From: Aquila chrysaetos chrysaetos
Lineage: Eukaryota > Chordata > Aves > Accipitriformes > Accipitridae
Length of the DNA: 64,000 nt
Assembly: GCF_900496995.4 (NCBI RefSeq)
Contig: NC_044011.1
Coordinates: 20,306,041-20,370,040, forward strand
Direction: 5' to 3'
Shown here one piece after another: positions 26,727 to 39,100 of the stretch. The position numbers and the translations under genes are program-made. Below the pieces are notes generated by a model that saw nothing but the letters and a program-made list of their open reading frames with translations, did not search any database and had not been told where the DNA came from. Position 1 is the first letter of the stretch; every line of letters begins with the position of its first letter.

Positions 26727-29700
26727 TTAGTAGGAGCTCTAACAAGATCAGGAGGAATGGCCCATGCCCAGCACCTCTTGGGACAGATAGTTCTTACATA
26801 ATACAGTGTAAGACATTCCTCAGTCAATGGCTCCAGCCGCAAGATATCCTCAGAATATATACCTAATCACACGTAAAGCACAGTCCCAGGTACTCTTCAT
26901 AAAGTCAGTGCTCTGGTCAGATGCCTAATTTGGAGAGAAGCGTGCAAACGTTCTCTACTAATTGCTCTCTCTTCTGATAGACATCCCTGCCCTCAGAGAA
27001 CTGGAGGGCTCATTAGGTGTCAGTCCCAAACTTGTTCAAGCTTTGCTGATTTTGGTCAAGCAGCAAAGCAAGGGGTTTAAGCTCACTCAGCTGACTCACC
27101 TGAAGAAGACTAGGGTGCACTTTCCTCACTACCACCCCCCAAACGCCTTTCTTCCTTGGTAGCCACTGAATCTTGCAGACTCATTTTTTCCTTGCCCTGG
27201 TTTTAAGCTCTCGTTCTCTCCTGAGTTCTTTTCTATCCACATTATTTCTGATGCATGGAGACATTCTTCTTTCTCAGCAAGTTTGGTTTTGTTTTGTTGG
27301 GGGTTTTTTTCCAAGCTGGTTCAATTATATATTGTATTATAGGGAGCCAAACTGTTATTACTCCAAGTGACACAGTTCAGATGTACTTTCTTCAACAATT
27401 ATTTACTGTTTTGTTTTTGGTTTTGTTTGATCTGCTGGGCATCTACAATCAGTTCTGGCAGTGAACAGAATTTAAAGAATAATTCTCAGCAGAAGTTATT
27501 AAACCAATGTCATCTGAGCACTCCAGTTTTCTTATTTATATACACAAAACTAAAGTAGTACTTAAATTTACTAGCCAAGATAAAACATACTTATTTTGAT
27601 AGAGACTCTATCTGGTGAATTTTTATTTTCTAGGTTTTATCTTAAAATGTTTATATTTTTATGATGACTCAAAACCTGAAAATTTATTTATACAGCCATT
27701 AATTTTTTTTTAAAAAAAGGAACACATCTGTAAATATAAATTGGTGTGCTATTACCTACATTTTCTTCATTTTTTTAAAATCTTATTTGTAAAGTTTTGA
27801 GTGTTTAGGTTTTCTGGTTTCTGGGGAGGGTTGGGTGCAGATGGGGCTTTAACTGCCTGTTTATTTCATAGGGAAAATGATACGTCTGTGTGTTAGATGT
27901 GGCTTTGGAATTCTCTTTTAACAGTATATCACTTGTTTTAGACCAGGTGTTGACTGGTCAAATTACAGGAACACGAAGTATAATTTGTACTTGTCACGCA
28001 GGCAGCCCTTTCTTAAAGGCATTAAGTACTATCTTTTTCACCTGATTCAGTGAAAAGAGATCTAAATGTGTGGTGGGCAGTTACACTCTCTCAATGTGCC
28101 TCCACCCACATCACCCTGCGGATGGTGCTTTGTTATCTGAGCGCTGGAATGATGCTAGACTCAGCTGGAAAAGAGGCAAAGAAAGCCATGTGGGAGGAGC
28201 AGAGCTCTTAGAAACCATTCCTGGTTTTGTAAATAGGAAAAAGCAATTTTAATTCAAGATGATGTAGTTTCCAAGTGATTAAGCCAGAGAGAAAGATGAC
28301 TTATTCTTCCAGTGGAATTGGAAGAGGCATGTAGAGAGTCTCTAATGCACACAAGGGTCCAAACTGCCAGACAGAGGGGCCAAAAATTCTATTCCTAAAA
28401 TCTCAGGCTAAGTTTATTATTAGCCAGTAATTTGATATTATAGGTGCAGATAAGTCAATCGAAGTTGTTGGTACTGAGGCCTCTATATCTCCAATTTAAG
28501 CAGTCTGGAGAACTTACTTCAGACTAGGCTTAGTCTAATCACCTGAACTGAGTGTGTGTTCCCCCAGCCAATTCAAAGTCGTTCAAGGGACCCATTACAG
28601 GCTTGGACCGTCACCAGCTGTCAAAGTGGTTTTGGTGTACAAGCAGACCGAAGCTTCTGGCTTAGTTTCTCTGAAAGGAAACACAATTTAGTTAGCACAT
28701 ACCCAAAACACTTTGCAAACTAAACCAGAGCTCGGTAAGTGGAGACAATTGGGGAATTAACTTCAAAACTGCACTGCTGCACCAGTCTGGAACACCATGC
28801 ACAGCCTCAGGCACCTGAAAAATGAATCTTGATTTCCAAAGCAGCCAAGTGCCAACAGTACCCACTGACTGTTTATCCTTGGAAAAAAAACCCGTAACAT
28901 TAAGCTACATAACAATGGCAAATTAATTAAAAAAAACCCACACACACAAAAGAAATATTGAAGCTTCACCTATTCTTTCTAATGCCTCATATGACAATTT
29001 ACTGAATTAGAAGTCCTAAGCAGTATTTAGAGCAGGGAACTGGAGGCCAAATATTCAGGCCAAAAGCTACAAAGGTCTAAGGCACCGAGCAGCTGTGTAG
29101 ATGGTCAACTCACACTGAAATCACTCAAGCCCAGTGAGATGCCTAAGTAACATTGTGCCTCCTGTCTCCTTCTCCACCAAATAAACTAGGGCAAATCACT
29201 TTCAAATTTCTGGGGTTAGATTAATGGATCTTTGCTTAGGCAGTTACATAATAATTTTGCAACTCATCACTCCAAATGCAAAAACAACTGAGAGACTTTT
29301 AAACTGTAGATAAAGTAATAATACACTCCACTTTTAGTTTGTTATTCAATGGATGCTACATAAAGTGGGATTGAGTTTGCAGCTGTTGCACTTGAGCAGC
29401 TCCTATTTGGGGCAGTGGGCACTTGTGTGGGAAGAAATGCTGTGGACGTAGTCCCCATAATGCACTTATTGACAAAATTAATCCTCAGTTTTCCTTCAGT
29501 GTGATTACAAGCTGCATCACCATTCCAGTGTTCTTAGATGGTTTCTGTACATCTCCCCAAATGGTGGTAGCAAGAAGTTTTTAAAACTTATATGGCAAAA
29601 GCTTGGTTAAAAAAAACATAAATCCCTAAACTGGGCCATATGTAGGACATTCCTCTTGGTGATCTCTCTGTATTATGGAACAGCCTCCCAATTTAAATAG

Positions 29701-31126
29701 AAGTCAACCCAATTTACAAAATTGGATTGGACAAAACACTAGAGAACATGTTACAGTGTGGGGAGTCAGCATGCATACGCAGTGCAGATGCACTGCTGAA
29801 TGACCTAACTTGCCCATTTGCATCTCTAATTTCTATGATATAATCTCCATTCCACACTGCAATTATTAAAGAAAGAAATTAATTTCTTGGTTTCAAGGAA
29901 GTTGGGAGAGGAATAGAGGGGTGAAAAGAGGAAATCAAATTTTGCAGAACCATGATTCCGAAAATAATTCAGAAACGAAAAATCCTGTATGTGTAAGAAA
30001 AGGGTAAAAGGTTATGGAAGAGAACTGATGTTCAGCATGCTGTTAAAGGGAAAAGTTTACATTGCTGCAATAGTGGCAACAAAGTCTCTCCTTGTTTCTA
30101 TTGTATTCAAAGTGTTTTGTTCTCCTCCACTATTCTTTGCCATTTGTTTTTATATTTACTGTTCCATATACCAATTAAGAATTCTTAGCAGGTCTTCCAA
30201 GCAGCAGAAATTTAAATTAGATTACAAAAAGAACCTCAAAAGCAGAGTGAGATTTTAAATGGATCATTGAAACCAACTGCAAAATTCTTTTATCAGAAGG
30301 GGGGAAGGGTAATGCTTTTTAAGACTGCCTTAAAATTAATCCAAAATGAGTATCACTTATTTTCAGCATGTCAGATTTGGCAGGTCTACTCTGAGGTTAA
30401 TGTGAAAGTGAATGTAAAAATATTTTAAGCTTTTTATTCGCCAAACTGAAATACCATGGACTGAAAGCTTTGGGAAACCAAGGTGGTATCAACAGTACCA
30501 GCCACAGAGTATCTATAGTGCCCTAAGGTATATTCAGCTGGGGAAACAGAATCAGGGTACAAGTTGCTCAGGGTACGAGTTGCTGCTTCTCCTTCTGCTA
30601 CTTGGAATAATGAAAAAGGCATCCGGCTGCACGTTACTTGAGGGGCTCCGCATTGTCTAAGCCAGCAAAATAGGCAGTCCAACCTTCCCCCCCATGCCAC
30701 TGAACTCCCATCTTTGCCTCCTGCCCCATGCTGGCACGATGGTCATGTCTTGACCAGAATCACAGCTGGTCTTGCACATTTAAACCTGTTATTTTTTGCT
30801 AGCAAAAGCCAACAAGTAATAACAAGGCAACCTGCAAAAACTGCAGCGTCTGCTGTTTGGGGTGCGGTGGCCTTGTCCGTACCAGTGTTTTTTCTGGAGT
30901 TTCTCAAGACTGACAAGGCCGGTCTAACCCCATCAGTATCAGCGATGCTTGGCGCACAGCTGCAGATGAAGCTCCCTAGCTGTGCGTATTTCAAACACTG
31001 CCATTGAGACTTCATGGCCTGACACTGCAGTGCTAAATTTGCCAGCAACTGTTTTACCTCCATCAGCACTCCCAAAGTTTTAACAGGCGCTGTGCCCCAC
31101 CCATTACCAGTGCTTAACAGCCTGTT
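26727..31126. other. Intergenic DNA up to the orphan CpG island
   Basis: AT-rich to about 30.4 kb, then rising GC content. No protein family recognised. The part at 27.5-27.8 kb is especially AT-rich. Confidence 0.65.
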
Positions 31127-31185
31127 AAAAAAAAAAAAAGTATAACAACAACAAAAAACCAAAAACAAAACAAAAAAACCCACCT
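31127..31185. repeat. A-rich low-complexity tract
   Basis: A 12-13-base A run near 31127-31139 is followed by mixed AAAAAC-type repeats. Read on the - strand it is a T-rich tract ending in TTAACAG, which looks like a 3' splice site. Confidence 0.75.
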
Positions 31186-31439
31186 CAAAATCCCCTAGGG
31201 AAGGAAGTTTGTCCCCTCCTGTGAAAGGCCCCAGTTTCGGAGCAGCTTTGCTCTCCGGTGCTGGGCCACTTCCCACACACCGTCACAAGTCTCTAGCACT
31301 TTGTGCCATTAGTTTTTTGGCACCAGGTGATCTGAACTCCTCCCTTCTTTTTTCCTAAGTCATTTTCCGTTCCTTACACCTATGAAGTAGTTTGAAAAAG
31401 GTGATCCGTACAAAGTCAAACCACAAGACTTCTGCACGC

Positions 31440-32060
31440 CATTTGGGGCGGTTCCCTCGGCCCAGCCAGGGACCGACCCCACGGGACCACAACTCTCCTT
31501 CTTCAAGCCGGCAGGTCCCAGCTCACGGGGACAGCAAGAAATGGCTGTGAAAGCCAAGCCTGCCCCAAATCCCCAAAGCCAAAAGAAAGCCCACCCAGCC
31601 CCTTCCCCGCTCCCCCACGGGGCGGGCACCTGCCGGCCCCCGACGCGCCCTACGTGTCGGCCGCGCTGCAGGCGGCAACACCTGCCGCGGCTACGCGAGG
31701 GCGGGAGGGGAGGGCGGCTGAGGCGGCACCCCGCGGGGCGGGACAGCGCGGCCCCTCTCCCCTCCCTTCCCCTGCCCTGCTCTGCCCGGCGAGGGGCACC
31801 GGGCCGCTGAGGGGCGAGGGGCGGGAGCCGGGCCGGCCGCCTGCCCCAACGGCCGCGGCCGCGACGGCGACGGCGGAGGCGGTGGCCGGGAGGGGAGAGT
31901 GGTCCGCTTGAGGGCCGAGGAGGGGCGGAGGCTCCGGTGTGCGGCCCGAGGAGAAGAGGCGCCGGGGATGAGGCGGCCGTGGGGTGGCAGGGAGAGAGAG
32001 GGGAGCCCTCGAGGGGAAGGGAAGCTGGCAAGCCTGGTGTCTGAGAGGAGCCGGCCAAAC
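31440..32060. promoter_or_regulatory. Orphan CpG island about 11 kb upstream of CITED2
   Basis: CpGs are dense between about 31630 and 31990 and flanked by AT-rich DNA. There is no recognisable protein family in any frame. The long frames seen here on both strands are rich in Pro, Arg, Gly and Ala, as expected of GC-rich DNA without stops. An unmethylated island of this type usually marks a promoter, so a non-coding RNA start, possibly in both directions, is the simplest reading. A GTGAGC donor on the - strand at about 31527 and a long polypyrimidine tract ending in AG on the - strand at about 31125 would fit a spliced minus-strand transcript. Confidence 0.7.
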
Positions 32061-32539
32061 CAAAAACGTGAGAAACTCTCATGAGGGAGAAGGTGATAGC
32101 TGCTGACCAGCCTGTATCAAATTCAGTCACACAAGCACGGGACCCCAACGTTAAAAGTGAACCTTCAGTCAGCCCCGAACTGGGATGTATTTGGACGCGT
32201 CCCTGCTGAGAAACCATGGCTTCTCGATTTTGTTGTATTTTTGAAGCTCTCAAGTGGCTGAGAGAATTGATTCCGAAGAGAGCGCTACTCGTACAAAAGC
32301 TGTCAGCCTACTGGATGGATTTCGTTTCTGAGGTAGCTCCCCGTTGCAGCAGCACTGCAGTAAAACAGGCCGGGACAACAAAATAACAACGTTCATAGCA
32401 ACAACTTCTGGGTCAACAAACAGAAATTTGTGAAGAGAAAGAAGGCTTTGTTGTCAGGTCTTTGGATTTTGAGCAATTTTGTGAAGCGATAGCAAAATGC
32501 AGGCTAACGGGGAGCAGTCAAAAGGCTTTGAATAAAGAC

Positions 32540-33150
32540 CGTTTACAAGGGCTACGAAGGAAAGTCAGTTGCCAGGAGGAAAAGAAGTGGTAACCTCCTA
32601 CCAGTTGTGGATGCAAATCCAGTTAGGGGATAGCACACAGGGGCAGAGCAGGAATAATTGCTCAGTTCTCTTCACAGCGTTTAAGTAGTGGGGTGCCTCA
32701 AGGATCAATACAAACAGCGGCACTGTTTCACGTACTTACTGAGGACCTACTAGAAAGGCTGATACGTAAGAGTGGCAGGCAAGACAAGGCTGGTGGATCG
32801 TGAGGCACCTCAGTAAGCCTTGACAACACTAAGGAACTGAGTAATGTGTCGGCAGAGGGAATGCGGTGTAGGTAAGTGCAGGGTAATGCACCTTGGAAGG
32901 CATGATTTAAACTACTGGTATACACAGATGGGTTCTGAATTAATTGTAACCTTTCAACAAAAAGATTGAGGCATCAGCATGGACAACTTAATGAAGATGT
33001 TTGCTCAGTGTGCTGCAGTGGTCAAACCCAGAAAATAAGCTCTAATAAAAAAATGGATGACAGAAAATATCGTAATATGATTATATAAAACACTGATAGA
33101 AAGTTTCAGTTAGCCAACCTTAGAGGGATGCAGAAGAGAAACCTACATAC
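32540..33150 (+). mobile_element. Ancient CR1 LINE fragment
   Basis: It contains a degraded VPQGS-type segment at about 32690-32750 (VPQGSIQTAALFHVLTEDLLER). Next is a segment matching the CR1 portion around CNAMHLG (about 32875-32900), then the INNLMKMFAQCAAVVK-like region (about 32980-33030). Divergence is high and stops are frequent. It lies directly beside the orphan CpG island at 31.5-32.06 kb. Confidence 0.6.
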
Positions 33151-36100
33151 AGAATAAACCAAATGACCTTGTAGAGGTCAGTCCTGCCAAGTGCCAAGTT
33201 ATCTCCCGTTACTGACTACAGTGCATCGTAGGCTCTTAGCACCTTAACTGAGCAGAATGATGGTTTTTAAAGAAGGAGTACAGGAAAGTTTGTACGATGA
33301 AGGATAGACCAGACATGGTACATGGCATGCTTATGTACCTTGTTCAATAACAAGGAAACATGCAAAAGGACATAGCTTATCAATGCAGTGTATAACTAAT
33401 CTGTAGAAAACTGGTCATAAACTGTTACTATGGTAAATAGCTTCATTTACCACCAAAACAGAGGAGACTTAAACATACATTAAAAAAAACAACAGGAAAC
33501 CCAGTCTTTCAGCTCATGTAAATTGAGTCAGTCCATTAACTGCTGTAATCAGTACAACTGATTATACAAGCCAGAGAGGTACCATTTCATCAGTTGTTGT
33601 ACAGAAAATAAAAATGACAAGAGCCTTCAACTTCCAACGTTCAAGACTCGGCAGGGTTAAGATAGAAATCCCTCAGATTCCTGTCTCCATCAGTGATGAT
33701 ATAACGGGCAAGTTGCTTTATATTAGAGGTTTGTCTTCTCAGTTGTACGGCCACGAGGGAATCCTTCCCCAGGTATAGTGGTGTTGAACGCCTGATGCAT
33801 TATGAGTTCTTTAGAAGACGTTAGTGTTGGCACTGCTAGTAGGCAGATACTGAACTTGGTGTACCAGCAGCTTTTTCTGTGCTATGAATACCTATCTTCA
33901 GGCAAAATACATGTGACTGAATTTCAGATATCCTTTTAGCTATTTGTTCTTTCTGAAATCAAGTTCCCTTGTGCTGTGCTAACAAAAATTGAGCCAGGGA
34001 TAGCTAGCCATAATACATGAGCAGCAATGAGCCTTATATTACAGTTAAAAATAGCATTAATCAGAGCTATACACTGAATTTAAGCCAGTATTAGTCACAG
34101 AGATGTTTGTTTTATTCCGCAAGCAACATAAATATTCTTGAGCAATCAGCTAGCCTTGAGAATTTATACACGAAAGACAATGAATGAAATGTTCATAAAG
34201 CATTGCAAACTGGCAAGAGTTTTGTCCTTACATGTGAAGACTTCCAGAAAATCCGTAAATGAAAATACAGAGTAGTGGATATTTCTTAGACTCTTGGAGG
34301 AGTAAAAGCTATATGTACATGTTTATTAGTAGTAATAATCCTCTTCCTATCCTGGCATGAGACTGGCAGGGGAGATTGGAAGAGCCGGCAGCCTCAGGAG
34401 GTAGAAGGGTAGGCCAGCCTCACACTTGAAGGAAATATTTTGCTGAAGATCTTGAAGACAACTTCAGATGGATGTAAGAGCCCTGACACACATTCTTGCT
34501 ATTGCTGAACATCTTCCGTACCAGAGCAAACTATAGGATATTTGTTTTATAGTGCATGGGCATTATAGTGAGGGAAGTTGTTGGATTTAACATTTTCTGC
34601 ATGAATGGAAATTGGTTATTGGGGTGGCAGAGTCTGGAGGGAAGAAAGAGGCTGTGGATGAGGTTATGCAAAGAAGTTGTTGAAGAACGTAACTTCACTG
34701 TGATGGATAATATGTTGTTGGACTGCTGCCATTCACCATGTGAGAGATTTGGTGGGGGGTGTTGCATGTAGCTGCAGGAAATGGGCTATTTGGAAGGAAA
34801 ATTGCAGTGATCTTCCTGGACAAGAGCTATGAGGATTGAAAGTTTGCAGGGATAATTCATCCTGGAGCAGAAAGGAAGCAAGAGCCTCCAAAGAGTCTTG
34901 CAGAGGTAATTGGTAAGAGGCACTGGGAGTGGAATATTTAGGACACAGGGAAGGCAGAGAAGAGAGGGGAGCATTCTTGTTGCTTGGGTGGAAGTGAGCG
35001 CTGCAAGGAGCTGCTGCCAAGAGGTTATTGGAGGGGTTACCTTTTGTGTGAGATTAAAACTGCCAGGGTGGACCTTGCCTCCACTGAAGTCAGTGATGAT
35101 AATGACTATTTCTACTGATGTTAAGGTGTCCAGGGTGCCACTCATGATCTGAAATAAAAGCAGAAAACTAGGATAGCTTTAAAATCTTTTTGACATCAAA
35201 TGTCTGTGGCCACAGTAGTGATACTTAGGCGTTCACCCAAAAAGATCTCTGCTGAGCATTTTCTAGGAGAAGGGTATCAGTTTTTTCACTGAGGTCTGTG
35301 TGAGACTTTCACAAGGAGAAAGGAATTTGGGTGCTTAAGTCTGATTTTCATTACATTGCTGGAATTGGGAGAGCGGGGAGAACAAATACCCTGGCTCCTG
35401 GCCTGTTGATGAGACCACTACATAGGCTGTTAAAGGACTTGTTTTCCTTTCTGGTTACATATCACCATTTAAATCCACCAGTTTCTGCTTTAAAAGGAAA
35501 AGAGTGCATGCTCAATTCTACAGTAATTAGGTAATGTTGGTATTATGCTCTGAAGCTGTAAAGTGCTAATTTATGTAAAAGGCAAGTAGTAGTATTATTA
35601 GTGCTTGAATATGATATCATCAGGCTGATGCATAAGAACAGCAAAGTGTGAAAAATCACATACATCTGCTGTGCCTTCCTAAAAACAACTTAAACTGAAA
35701 TTAATCAATTGAAAAAATCAGTGTATCGTAATTTTGCAGCACTCACAAAGATATGTCTGATAAGAAAACAGGGTTTATCTTTATGTTTCCAAATAAAGGG
35801 CTACAAAACTTGAGTTTTAACTAGTTTTAGGAAATATAAACTCTTTTGAACTATTTACATTTACTTTGTTTGCATTTCATTATTTTTCAGGGGTCCAACT
35901 GACTTACTGTACATATTTCAGAGCAAAACTTGAAAGGTACTGAAATCGAGTACGTTGCTTCTGAATCCTATGGCCCACAAAACAAGTACTTACACAAGTG
36001 GGAACAACACTTGCTGGTGACAACCAAAATGAAAGGCTGAGGGAAAACAGGAAGTAATCCACATAGAAAGTGTGTAACTAATCTTGAGAGGGATAGCAGC

Positions 36101-39100
36101 AAGCCTCCTCTGCAGCAAGCATTCAGGAAGGGAGAAGGACAGATAGGCATCTTCTACACTGAGAATGGCCTGTCTGAGCGAGATTAACCCTTGCCACAGA
36201 AAACAAAGATAACATATCGGTGTTCCAGACAAAGACGCTGTGAAGTGCTGGACTGAGATGAGACCCAACTTGAAATATAAAGCCTCAAAATAGAGGTTTG
36301 CAGTAAAAAGGGTTACAGGTTCTCAACTGAAGAAATGCAGTGAAAATGTGCTGAAAAGACAGGTCAGACTGGAATGATTCCCAGATCCTTCAGACTTGTG
36401 AAAGGAAACCATGCTGGAGAAGGTGTATTCAAAATAAGTTGCCTAAAATGCTGAACAAGATGAGAAGGTTTATTGCTTACAAATTCTCCTGAACCCACAG
36501 TGTATTTGTAAAGGCCTGGAATGAATGCTGCTGCCATTACCACATGGTACACACATTATAATTATTTAATTTAGGAGAAAAACATAATCAAATCAAAGGA
36601 GAAAATGTAACTGAAACTGCAACTGGCTGCTGACAATGTGTGACACGTGACCAACACCACAGCTGCTTGTAACCCTTTATCATCATGAGGAGGATTAAAC
36701 TACTTCCCCGTTTATTTAAATAAAACTCAAAGGAGCAAGGATGCTGGAGAAGCCTTAATGACCACAGTGATTATACTGAAGAACTACTTTCCTACATACA
36801 ACAATGTTTCGGCACACACTTGTTTGCTGTACACTGAACCCTTGTAGAGTCCCATGGAAGTCAGTATTTCTTATGTGATTTAGAAAGATTCTGCTGCATA
36901 TGATACGGTTAGGTCCAACAAGCATGTCCAAAGTATGTGCTTACCCAAAACTAAATTGACATTCCTTACAGCAACAGAACATTTCTCTTATATAACCATT
37001 ATGTTAATTTGACTAACATTTTCTTCATGTCAGAAATATTGGAACTGCAAAGGGAAAATGTGGACTTAATCAATGGAATAATACAATTACATTTTTGATT
37101 GGCTATTATTAAATTCCAGGCCAGACACTCACACAGATCAGTGTCTCAAGTGGACTGTTGTGCTGTAAAGATTCGACCACATGGAAATCCAGTCCCAAGT
37201 ACAAACCATTGTTGGATTTAAGTTGTGTCAATTCGATCAGTTGGTGGTTTGAGAAGTTAAGATTTTGTCAACCTTGCTCATACTGAGAAGTATCTTACTT
37301 CCTGCGCAGCCTCACTGATTTAAAATAGAATATTTGTATGCAGATACGAGAGAGTAGGGTACTGCGTGAAACGATCTGCCTAAAAAATGTGACTGTTAAT
37401 TATGTGTATAAATGTATCCTGGATTGGGGCCTATATTTGTAATCATAAATCTCTCTTTTTTTTGGAGCATTCAAATTCATTCTAATAATAAGCTTCAATT
37501 ATTCGGTGGACTTCAAATAAATTACTTGTCAACTACCAGTTCAATTAATTACAGAATATATGCAATGAACACTTTAGGTGTAATCATCCAGGTCTAATAC
37601 ATACTTAGAAGTATGTACTCTGCTTTCTAATAATGTTTAATTAAATAAAACATTTCATTCTACCTGAAAATTTTTTAAAAGTCTTTGTTGACCCAAAACA
37701 GTAGTACTATTACTTGGCTCAGTCTCCAAACAGAACTAATTTTGTTCATACAGCCTAGCTGGTGACCGCTTTCCATCTCTGTGCTCTATTTGAACCTGGT
37801 GTCATTTGGTTTACTACAAAAGCTACTACCTCTTTCTCAAAGGTGCCTGAACATTTTCCTTTTGTTATTTCTGGTTCTCACTGATACCCAAAAGTAGAGA
37901 GTAGCAAAAAGGTCCATGTTGGGGTTCTGTGTGACAGAATACAAATGGAATGGTACTCGATTAATTATTTACTTACATGTGCGTTTATTTTTGTATATTT
38001 GCATCCTCATGAGCCTCTTCAAGAAGTAATGTTCTTAATAAGTTCTCTCATTTTTAACAGAGTTACTTTTTCAAAGAAAATACCTTGCAGTGAAATTACA
38101 CTTAAGGAAGAACCTCGGTTGCGATCACACAAGCTTGAAGCATTGCGCTGAGAGGGCGTAACAGTAAAACAATGGAGCTTGTCACCCTTCCCAAGACATT
38201 CTCACACGAATAAGACGATGCAGATGAAGGGTGCAAAGCCACATTCATTATTACCGAAATAAAATATACCGGCATGTTACTATCTTGAGCCATCTAAACA
38301 AACAGGAAAAGGTGGGTGGGGAGAGAGTAGCACAATTTGCATAGCCTGTGTTCCTGAATTTAGAGCAGCACTTTGATGTGTACATCTTTGGTTCCTGGCA
38401 CACCAACAAGGGATGCAAGCACATGAAACCCTCTAACATACCCCCAAACGCTTCAGGAATTCCCGTGCTCTGGGTAACTCTTTGCTTTTCATAAAGGTTT
38501 GTTGCTAACAAATATACTGGTAACCCCCATTCTCAGCAGAGTAACCACTTCCAATCAGTACAGAGATGGATTACTTTGTGAAACCTGGCAAAGAAAAAAT
38601 GAGTCCCGTGCTGACTAATGGAGACAGTGCATGCTGTGTCTCTCTCTGCATTTCCACCAACTCTCCCACACTAGCCAGCTGTGAGGAACGCAGTACAGAT
38701 TTGCTTTGACATCACTCCAGTAATTCCTTGTAACATACGTCACCACTGAGAGAAATCCCCAGTGGGTCATCACTTCCGCGCTTGGGCTGCCTACCTGTAT
38801 GTCAGGTGCACTACCTCACTGAACAGTGGCCTGCCCCAGGAGAGCAGACTGTTGAAATGGGAGGGCAGATGCTCAGCTCTGGGGAATGCCTGGCTGGTGT
38901 CTGGATCGGCAGAGGGGAGCTGTGATGGCTTTAGGAAGCTTGTGCCTGGTATCAAACTAGTTAATCCCATGTTTTCTGCCATAGTCTGGACTTCGGTGCT
39001 GTTCAAACAGCCAAATTTGCCAAGGTAATTTCTTACCACCTGGATACTTGGAGGATCTCATACCCAGACCCATGGCTCATCTTGTGTCCACTCTCCCGCC

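Noticed and set aside
30743-31276. 177-codon - strand frame
   Set aside because: It includes a Phe-rich stretch encoded by the A-rich low-complexity tract and has no recognisable domain; more likely part of a non-coding transcript, if transcribed at all.
31360-32253. 297-codon open frame on the - strand, with other long frames on both strands over the same CpG island
   Set aside because: Composition is Pro/Arg/Ser/Gly/Ala as expected from stop-poor GC-rich DNA, several phases are open at once, and no domain is recognisable.
35530-35620. GCTGTAAAGTGCT followed by AGTAGTATTATTAG, resembling a SINE or L2 tail
   Set aside because: Only the tail-like words match, with no body upstream.
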